From Phocaeicola_A sp963652075 (GTDB lineage: Bacteria > Bacteroidota > Bacteroidia > Bacteroidales > Bacteroidaceae), in NCBI GenBank assembly GCA_963652075.1, contig CAVJRQ010000037.1:1-12382 (forward strand): 12,382 nt of DNA, written 5' to 3'. Under the pieces are notes generated by a model. The model worked only from the letters and a program-made list of their open reading frames with translations. It searched no databases and was not told where the DNA came from. The translations under genes and the position numbers were made by a program. Positions 1-5,833 of the stretch are shown piece by piece (the first letter of the stretch is position 1; every line of letters starts with the position of its first letter).

Positions 1-149
1 GACAACGGCGTAACTATCTGTCATACAGAAACAATAATTTGCCCGATTTACAACAGGTCGGGTAAGGGGCATTATGTCTTCTTTTCTAACTTAAATGAAA
101 GAGCCGTGGTCGCTCCGAACAGTTTATGCATGGTTTGCGCAAGGTATCC
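1..149. other. Intergenic region downstream of the salvage operon
   Basis: No coding region can be supported here. On the minus strand, just past the stop of the nucleotidyltransferase gene, there is a small hairpin (arms CCCGA at 42-46 and TCGGG at 58-62, 11-base loop). It is not followed by a clear T run, so it is at best a weak terminator for the leftward operon. I see no Bacteroidetes-type promoter box in either direction. Any gene further left lies outside the window. Confidence 0.4.
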
Positions 150-890
150 TTAGAGATAGGCACGGAAAAAGTCGTCGGCCTTTTGCAAGGTCTCCGGTTT
201 GCCGATGTCTATCAGTTGCAGGTTGTCCGCCGCAAATCCGCGCAGGTTCGCCTTGGCACAAGTCTGCAAATAGAAGTTGGTAATCGAAAACTTGCCGCTC
301 CACTCATCGTCCATATACCGGAACAGAGAGGGGGAGATGACGTGGATACCACTAAAGGCCAGTTCCTTGTAAAGCTCACGCTGGTAGGTGAACCCCTCCG
401 GCTTGGTCTGTCCGGTCTGTTTGTTTATCCATCCGCACAATCGCTCCTCTTTATCGAAAAGCAGATAGCGTGAACTCTGGCGTTGGCTCACCAGCAAGGT
501 GGCATCGGCATGGCTCTGCAGGTGGTGTGTATAGAGCTGTCGCAGGTCTACGTTGGAGAGGATGTCCACATTGTGAACCAGAAACGGTTCGCCGTCGTTC
601 AACAACGGCATGGCTTTCTTCAGTCCGCCTCCTGTGTCGAGCAACTCCTGCCGCTCGTCACTGACGGCTATGCGCATTCCAAAGTTCTTGTTCGCCTCCA
701 GAAAGTTGAGTATCTGTTCACCGAAGTGGTGGATATTGATGACAACATCCGTGAATCCCGCATGGCGCAGTTTCAGCAGCACATGCTCCAACATCGGTCT
801 CCCGCATACGGGTACGAGGGCTTTGGGCATCGTGTCGGTCAACGGTCTCAGCCGCGTCCCTATTCCTGCGGCAAATATCATCGCTTTCAT
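150..890 (-). CDS. MurU-like sugar-1-phosphate nucleotidyltransferase
   Basis: This 246-residue protein is a complete NTP-transferase of the GT-A fold. It opens with the nucleotide-binding signature: AAGIGTRLRPLT at residues 7-18, then PKALVPV at 22-28, where the lysine is the usual phosphate contact. DTGGGLKKA near residue 85 and HNVDIL near 106 are the sugar and metal sites (the D of VDIL is the usual metal ligand), and the C-terminus ends in an IDIGKPETL motif. Length and motifs fit MurU of Pseudomonas putida, which converts MurNAc-1-phosphate plus UTP to UDP-MurNAc in the cytosol. The family also includes mannose-1-P and glucose-1-P enzymes, so the substrate is inferred from context. The gene overlaps the upstream AmgK-like kinase gene by 4 bases (ATGA). 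In P. putida those two activities form a consecutive pathway, which is the main reason for the MurU reading. It is the last gene of the operon. Confidence 0.85.
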   Translation of the reverse strand: MKAMIFAAGIGTRLRPLTDTMPKALVPVCGRPMLEHVLLKLRHAGFTDVVINIHHFGEQILNFLEANKNFGMRIAVSDERQELLDTGGGLKKAMPLLNDGEPFLVHNVDILSNVDLRQLYTHHLQSHADATLLVSQRQSSRYLLFDKEERLCGWINKQTGQTKPEGFTYQRELYKELAFSGIHVISPSLFRYMDDEWSGKFSITNFYLQTCAKANLRGFAADNLQLIDIGKPETLQKADDFFRAYL

Positions 891-2329
891 AGCTGGGTCT
901 GTTGGGCGTTAAACCACTCTTCGATATGCTGTTCACGGTGTACGAGATGCACGTTGACACCGAATCTCTCGTGGAGGTGGCGTGCCACGTGGTCGGCTGA
1001 ATAGACAGACCGGTGTTGGCCTCCCGTGCAACCAAAGCAAACCATCAGATGGGTGAATCCCCGTTCTAAATAGCGTTGCACATGGGCATCTACCAGTGCA
1101 TTCACATGCGTGAGAAACTCTTTGATTTCGCTTCGATTCTCCAAGAAGCGGATGACAGGTTCGTCTCTCCCCGTCAACTGTTTGTACGCCTCGTAGCGTC
1201 CCGGGTTGTGGATGTAACGGCAGTCAAACACATAACCCCCTCCGTTGCCCGACGGGTCGGCAGGTATGCCTTTCTTATAGGAGAAACTGAGGATCTCCAC
1301 GGTCATCTGTCGCTTGTTGCGCTCAAAGACAAACTGGGGCAGTTGGGTCACCTGGTTCAACAGGTTGCACAGGTAAGGATATTCCGCAAAGGGGGATTCC
1401 AGCAAGGCGCGCAGGTTCTCAACGGCATAGGGGATGCTTTGGATGAAATGCGCTTTTCGCTCGAAATAGCCTCTGAACCCATAGGCACCGAGCACTTGCA
1501 TCAGGCGGAAGAACACGAACAAACGCAACCGTTGTCCGAAGTCTTCGGCGGATACCGGGTTATAGGGCTGAAGTGCTTCCAGATAGACTTCGATAAGTTC
1601 TTGCCGCAGAGCGGGTGAGAAGTTGGCCTTGGCTTGCCACAGGAACGAGGCCACGTCATAATGGATGGGGCCTTTGCGCCCTCCTTGGAAGTCGATGCAA
1701 TAAGGCATCCCCTGCTTCACCATGATGTTGCGGCTTTGGAAGTCGCGGTACATAAACGTGTGGAACGGCTCCTTGAGCAGGTCTGTGGCCAAACGTTCGA
1801 AGTCATCCTCCAGCAAATCTTCCTGGAATTCCAGTCCCGTAGCCTTCAGGAAACAGTATTTGAAGTAGTTCAAGTCCCACGATACGCTCCGTCGGTTAAA
1901 CTCCGATTGGGGATAGCAACGACTGAAATCCAGTCCATCAGCCCCCTCGTATTGGATGCGTGGCAACAGGCGAATGGTACGCTTCAGTAGCTCTTTCCCC
2001 GTGTCGCTCAACTTCCCGTTACTCCGTTCCTTCGCCAGTATATCGAAGAGCGGCTCTTCACCCAAATCCTCTTGCAGGTAGCTGAGCCCGTCATCGGCAA
2101 CAGCCATCACCTGTGGTACGGGCAGCCCCCCCTCCTTGAAGTGACGGGCCAAATAGATGAAAGCGTCGTTTTCCTCCAATGAAGTTCCGCAGACCCCAAT
2201 CAGTTGAGGCTCTCCTTTGATTCTGAAATAAGAGCGGTTAGACCCTGCGCCGGGAATCTTCTCGATGCATTCCGGCTGGTGACCCGTGTAGGTACGGTAT
2301 AGTTGTTCGATGATAGCGGTCTGTTCCAT
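887..2329 (-). CDS. AmgK-like sugar kinase fused to a RapZ C-terminal domain
   Basis: This 480-residue protein joins two domains that normally occur apart. Residues 1 to about 330 are an aminoglycoside-phosphotransferase/choline-kinase-type kinase: a nucleotide loop PGAGSNRSYFR (26-36), a catalytic loop YRDFQSRN (194-201, D196 and N201) and the metal motif DFQGG (213-217). This resembles AmgK, which phosphorylates MurNAc or GlcNAc at the anomeric carbon. Histidine of the usual HRD/HGD motif is tyrosine here. Residues 342 to about 468 match the C-terminal domain of RapZ (FSYKKGIP, VFDCRYIHNPGR, LTGRDEPV and GCTGGQHRSV at 433-442). In E. coli RapZ this domain binds the small RNAs GlmY/GlmZ and glucosamine-6-phosphate. 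The N-terminal P-loop ATPase domain of RapZ is absent. The reading frame is continuous across the join, and the ATG at residue 342 has no Shine-Dalgarno site, so I read one fused protein. The start lies 18 bases after the sugar kinase stop; the end overlaps the MurU-like gene. Confidence 0.88.
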   Translation of the reverse strand: MEQTAIIEQLYRTYTGHQPECIEKIPGAGSNRSYFRIKGEPQLIGVCGTSLEENDAFIYLARHFKEGGLPVPQVMAVADDGLSYLQEDLGEEPLFDILAKERSNGKLSDTGKELLKRTIRLLPRIQYEGADGLDFSRCYPQSEFNRRSVSWDLNYFKYCFLKATGLEFQEDLLEDDFERLATDLLKEPFHTFMYRDFQSRNIMVKQGMPYCIDFQGGRKGPIHYDVASFLWQAKANFSPALRQELIEVYLEALQPYNPVSAEDFGQRLRLFVFFRLMQVLGAYGFRGYFERKAHFIQSIPYAVENLRALLESPFAEYPYLCNLLNQVTQLPQFVFERNKRQMTVEILSFSYKKGIPADPSGNGGGYVFDCRYIHNPGRYEAYKQLTGRDEPVIRFLENRSEIKEFLTHVNALVDAHVQRYLERGFTHLMVCFGCTGGQHRSVYSADHVARHLHERFGVNVHLVHREQHIEEWFNAQQTQL

Positions 2330-2347
2330 GTGTGTAGTTGTTGGCTT

Positions 2348-3193
2348 TTATGGTTTACGGGAAGTGTGGTAGGCGATGAGCCCCTCCATCGGTTTTTGTA
2401 TGATGCGTTCAATCTGTAGACCGAACGCCTCGGTGGCCTCCGCCAGTTCCGCCGCGTAATAGTAGGCGACGGAGCCGGTGCAGTAGAGTTTGGAGGCAGG
2501 ATAGCGGAGCAGGTTGCGTTGGACGAACTTGCTGAAGCAGTCTACCAACAAGTTGTGAATCTCCGGCTCTTCACGGTTCTCGCCCAAGAAACGGGAGAGA
2601 CTTGCCAAGAACCGGTTGGGCAACGGTTGCCGATAGACTTTCTCGATAATATCTTCCGGTGTTAGCTGAAAGCGGTCCATGAACCTGCGGCAGACACTTT
2701 CGGACAGTTGTCCCTTCAGGCAGTCGCCAACCAATCGTTTACCCAAATAGGCACCGCTCCCCTCGTCGCCCAGTATGTAGCCGAGGGATGGTACATTGCT
2801 GACGATGGTGTTGCCGTCGTAGTAGCAAGAGTTGGAGCCCGTACCCAGAATGCAGACGATGCCGGACCGGTTGCCGCAAAGGGCACGGGCGGCTCCGAGC
2901 ATGTCATTGGCCACTTCTATGGTGGGGGCGGAAGGAAATTCCGCGGACAGGATGTCTCTAACCACAGGAATCCTTTGTGGGGAACATCCGGCTCCGTAGA
3001 AATAAATAGCGGACACCGCCTTCCCGTTCAACTGTGGCAGAAGCTCCTCGCGCAAGATGGCGTGGATGACCTCTTCTGATTGGTGTACGGGGGTGATGCC
3101 TTGCGTGGTAAACAGTTGTCCGCTCCGTGGATCATCTTCCGGTGTTAGGTACCAGTCCGCCTTTGTCGCTCCGCTATCCGCTATCAGTATCAT
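2348..3193 (-). CDS. BadF/BadG-family N-acetylglucosamine (or MurNAc) kinase
   Basis: This 281-residue protein is an ASKHA-fold sugar kinase of the BadF/BadG/BcrA/BcrD group, the group that holds eukaryotic-type GlcNAc kinase and the clostridial MurK. Visible motifs are phosphate-1 DSGATKADW (6-14), the likely catalytic aspartate in ANDM (D97), phosphate-2 GTGSN (117-121), LGDEGSGAYLG (141-151), and the adenosine-binding GSVA (240-243). Known members phosphorylate GlcNAc, and some also MurNAc, at O6 in the cytosol, feeding GlcNAc-6-P to NagA or MurNAc-6-P to MurQ; neither is in this window. Its place between an AmpG-like permease and an AmgK-like kinase suggests it takes the GlcNAc half of recovered disaccharides while the next gene takes MurNAc, but this split is inference. 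It starts at an ATG with an unusually good Shine-Dalgarno site for this phylum, after a 28-base gap. Confidence 0.87.
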   Translation of the reverse strand: MILIADSGATKADWYLTPEDDPRSGQLFTTQGITPVHQSEEVIHAILREELLPQLNGKAVSAIYFYGAGCSPQRIPVVRDILSAEFPSAPTIEVANDMLGAARALCGNRSGIVCILGTGSNSCYYDGNTIVSNVPSLGYILGDEGSGAYLGKRLVGDCLKGQLSESVCRRFMDRFQLTPEDIIEKVYRQPLPNRFLASLSRFLGENREEPEIHNLLVDCFSKFVQRNLLRYPASKLYCTGSVAYYYAAELAEATEAFGLQIERIIQKPMEGLIAYHTSRKP

Positions 3194-3200
3194 GTTCTTT

Positions 3201-3207
3201 CTCCTTT
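3201..3207 (-). promoter_or_regulatory. Ribosome binding site of the sugar kinase gene
   Basis: On the minus strand the sequence reads AAAGGAG followed by 7 bases and ATG. This is a near-consensus Shine-Dalgarno site in a window where most starts have none, and it supports 3193 as the true start. It sits in the longest gap (28 bases) of the operon, so this gene may be translated independently of its upstream neighbour. Confidence 0.6.
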
Positions 3208-3221
3208 ATCGGGGTTGAGGG

Positions 3222-4514
3222 TTATTCTTTACCGAACGAGTCGGGCAGATGCTTTTTGATGAGTACGGCTGCCACGATACCGGGCAGTGTGCAGACGCAG
3301 ACAAAGATGAAGAACGGTGTGTAGCCGCCCAACAGTTGCTCCATGTATCCCGATGCCATGCCCGGAAACGACATGCCTGCCGCCATCAGACCCGTGGCGA
3401 TGGCATAGTGTGAAGTCTTGTGGTCGCCGTTTGCTATATATATAAGGTATAGCATATAGGCGGCGAAGCCCACACCGTACCCAAACTGCTCAATCATCAC
3501 GCAGGGGATGACCACCCACAGGTCGTTGCACTGAAGCCATGCCAGCAGCACGTAGACCAAGTCGGGTACGTTGATGGCCAGTGCCATGGGCAGAATCCAA
3601 TACTTCAACCCTTTGCGCGAAACCATGACGCCTGCCACGATGCCTCCCAACAGCAGGGCTATCACCCCCAATGTGCCATAGATGCCTCCCACGGCCGTGG
3701 TGGAGAGTCCTAAGCCACCTTTCTCGGGCGATGCCAACACAAACAGGGGGGCTATCTTGACCAGTTGCGACTCTCCCAACCGATAGGTAAGGATGAAGAA
3801 GAGTATCAAGCTGATATCTTTCTTCTTGAAGAATGAGATGACCGTCTCCACAAAATCCTTCATCAGAACCTTGGCGGAGGTGTGTGTGTTCTCCTTGTCG
3901 TTGTCCAACTTGGGCATGATGTAGGCATGATAGAGGAACAGACCGATGAAGATGGCTGCCAACAGGTAGAAGACTATCGCCCACGCCACGGCGACGTTCC
4001 CTTTCAGGGAGGGGAATATCTCTCCGTCCGCTATCAGTCCCGCCAGCATCACCAGGATGCCCTGTCCAAACACGCTGCCGCAGCGGTAGAACGTGTTGCG
4101 GATTCCTACGAAGAACGACTGCTCCTTGGTGGTCAGCGCCAACATGTAGTAGCCGTCCGCCGCTATGTCGTGCGTGGCCGACGCGAACGCCAGCAAGGCG
4201 AATAACGCCATCGTGGCTTGCAGGTAGAAACTCGTAGGCAAGGTGAAGGCGATGCAGGCGAAGGCGGCAGCCATAAACCCTTGCATGGACAATACCCAAA
4301 AACGCTTGCTCCGTATCAGGTCAATGAATGGACTCCAAATGGGCTTGATAATCCAGGGCGTACTCAGCCAACTGGTGTAAAACGCAATCTCCGCATCGCT
4401 CATTCCTAAGTTTTGGTACATAATGACCGCCATGGTCATTACGGCAAAGTAGGGTAGTCCTTCCGCAAAATAGAGGGTTGATATCCAACTCCAGGTTCTT
4501 CTTTTCGTTCCCAT
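3222..4514 (-). CDS. AmpG-like MFS permease (probable muropeptide importer)
   Basis: This 430-residue protein is hydrophobic throughout, with about twelve membrane segments in two halves separated by a charged cytoplasmic loop (roughly residues 207-222, KLDNDKENTHTSAK). It belongs to the major facilitator superfamily. The N-terminal region, YFAEGLPYFAVM followed by FYTSWLSTPWIIKPIWSPFID, matches the AmpG pattern (GLP near helix 1 and K-x-hydrophobic-WSP after helix 2). AmpG of enterobacteria imports GlcNAc-anhydroMurNAc and its peptides by proton symport. The inner-membrane location and the kinases encoded next to it fit import of wall sugars. I chose the ATG at 4514, which lies 2 bases beyond the stop of the SpoIID-like gene; an in-frame TTG at 4520 would extend it by two residues and overlap that stop. 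An AT-rich stretch near 3430-3460 encodes a membrane helix and needs no special explanation. The exact substrate is unproven. Confidence 0.85.
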   Translation of the reverse strand: MGTKRRTWSWISTLYFAEGLPYFAVMTMAVIMYQNLGMSDAEIAFYTSWLSTPWIIKPIWSPFIDLIRSKRFWVLSMQGFMAAAFACIAFTLPTSFYLQATMALFALLAFASATHDIAADGYYMLALTTKEQSFFVGIRNTFYRCGSVFGQGILVMLAGLIADGEIFPSLKGNVAVAWAIVFYLLAAIFIGLFLYHAYIMPKLDNDKENTHTSAKVLMKDFVETVISFFKKKDISLILFFILTYRLGESQLVKIAPLFVLASPEKGGLGLSTTAVGGIYGTLGVIALLLGGIVAGVMVSRKGLKYWILPMALAINVPDLVYVLLAWLQCNDLWVVIPCVMIEQFGYGVGFAAYMLYLIYIANGDHKTSHYAIATGLMAAGMSFPGMASGYMEQLLGGYTPFFIFVCVCTLPGIVAAVLIKKHLPDSFGKE

Positions 4515-4516
4515 AA

Positions 4517-5833
4517 TCAATAGAATTTGCGGATGTCCGCTCCTTTATAGTAATGTAATAGAATCTCGTCGTACTTATATCCTTTCTCTCCCATCACGGC
4601 GGCACCGATCTGGCACAGTCCCACACCGTGTCCCCAACCGGCTCCGGTCAGGGTGAAACTCTCCGGGAATCCGTTCTTCAATGGTCCCTTGTCCACCACG
4701 AAAGCCGAGCTGAAGAGGTGCGAAGAGGAGAGCGTGCGGCGTATCTCCAGCTCCTTGCCGATAATCAGCGTGTGCAGACTGCCCACAATCTTCAGCTTGA
4801 TGATGCGGCCCGACTTGCCCCGCTGTACGGGAATGAGGTCGATGATGAATCCGAAATCCGTCTTCGACCGTTGCCGGATGAGTTCGGACAACTCCTCCTG
4901 GGTGTAGTGTACCTGCCACCGGTAGAAGTCCGTAGTCTCTTGGTCGTAGTTGTTCAGTATCTGCGTGATGATGCGTCGGTCTGTGGTGTTGCAGAGCGAT
5001 TCGGGTGTGGAGCGTATCCACTTCTCCGCCTCCTCCTCGTTGGTCAGGTCGGGCAAGGCTACCTTCTGTTGCGACTCGATGTCTCGTGTGGCGGTCAGAT
5101 AGGGATGGTGCACATTCTCCCAACAGTTCTCAAACTCTTCGCTGATGCCTCCGCAGCACTTTGAAAAGCGTGCGTCGCAGATGCCTCTCCCATACATGAG
5201 CAGTTGCCCGCGTGTGGCTTTCACCGCTTCCGCTACCACCTCATTGGTGGCTTTCGTGATGCCTTGGTAACGCTGGCAATGGTCGTCGGCGCACACGTCG
5301 AAGATGGTATGTTCCTCACGGTCGTACCAGCGGATGTGCTCCGTGTCGCTCCGGGTGAACGAGAAGAACTTGTTGCCGCTGTTCTGTATGCTCTTCCGCT
5401 TCTCCATCTGGGCGAAGAGCCAGCTGCGCGAGATGACGGCGTGCGCTTTGAGGAATTCGAGAGACGAGGTCGCCTTCATCTCCGAGGAGATGACGCTGAT
5501 GAGATAATCCTCTGCCGACAGGATGTTGATGGCGGTGATTTTACCCTCTTCCACCACCAACTTCAGTGTGCCCGAGAAGATTTGCGTCTCCTTGCGTTCC
5601 CAATGAAAGTTGATGCCGATGGTTACGTCGTAGAGCGAGAACGAGGCGTTGTTCTCCGACGGGGTGAAGGTGAGTTCTTTGTACAAGTTGTCATTCCAAA
5701 GGATACCGCCTTCGCTGAATCGTACGTTCTGTTCGCCCTGCACCATCTCGCCCTTGGCAAAATAGTTTTTGTTGAGCGAGAAATTTATCTCCTGGGCATT
5801 GACGATGCCCACGCTTATCTCTGGTTCTGTCAT
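4517..5833 (-). CDS. SpoIID/LytB-domain protein without a signal peptide
   Basis: This 438-residue protein carries the SpoIID/LytB domain. Visible blocks are VISSEMKATSSLEFLKAHAV (114-133), in which E118 aligns with the catalytic glutamate of SpoIID; CADDHCQRYQG (181-191); ATRGQLLMY; and the C-terminal signature GAGWGHGVGLCQIGA (397-411) followed by YDEILLHYYKGADI. SpoIID in Bacillus and Clostridioides is a lytic transglycosylase that cuts denuded glycan strands; LytB enhances an amidase. The H175/C181/H185/C186 cluster resembles the zinc site described for C. difficile SpoIID. Unlike those exported proteins, the N-terminus (MTEPEISVGIVNAQ) shows no hydrophobic segment, and the 4-base overlap with the upstream gene argues against a missed longer start. 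It may therefore act in the cytoplasm on imported wall fragments, which is inference. About 170 residues between the CCGG region and the C-terminal signature are not obviously part of the classical domain. Confidence 0.85.
   Translation of the reverse strand: MTEPEISVGIVNAQEINFSLNKNYFAKGEMVQGEQNVRFSEGGILWNDNLYKELTFTPSENNASFSLYDVTIGINFHWERKETQIFSGTLKLVVEEGKITAINILSAEDYLISVISSEMKATSSLEFLKAHAVISRSWLFAQMEKRKSIQNSGNKFFSFTRSDTEHIRWYDREEHTIFDVCADDHCQRYQGITKATNEVVAEAVKATRGQLLMYGRGICDARFSKCCGGISEEFENCWENVHHPYLTATRDIESQQKVALPDLTNEEEAEKWIRSTPESLCNTTDRRIITQILNNYDQETTDFYRWQVHYTQEELSELIRQRSKTDFGFIIDLIPVQRGKSGRIIKLKIVGSLHTLIIGKELEIRRTLSSSHLFSSAFVVDKGPLKNGFPESFTLTGAGWGHGVGLCQIGAAVMGEKGYKYDEILLHYYKGADIRKFY

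Noticed and set aside
42..62. Convincing terminator for the leftward operon
   Set aside because: The stem is only 5 base pairs with an 11-base loop and no T run follows, so I noted it as weak rather than annotating a terminator.
3490..4299. 269-residue open frame on the minus strand inside the permease gene
   Set aside because: It is an out-of-frame shadow with Arg/His-rich, low-plausibility composition; the overlapping frame encodes a recognisable MFS protein.
3222..4520. TTG start at 4520 for the AmpG-like permease
   Set aside because: The ATG two codons later (4514) is a normal start, lies 2 bases after the upstream stop and loses only two residues; TTG starts are rare in this group.
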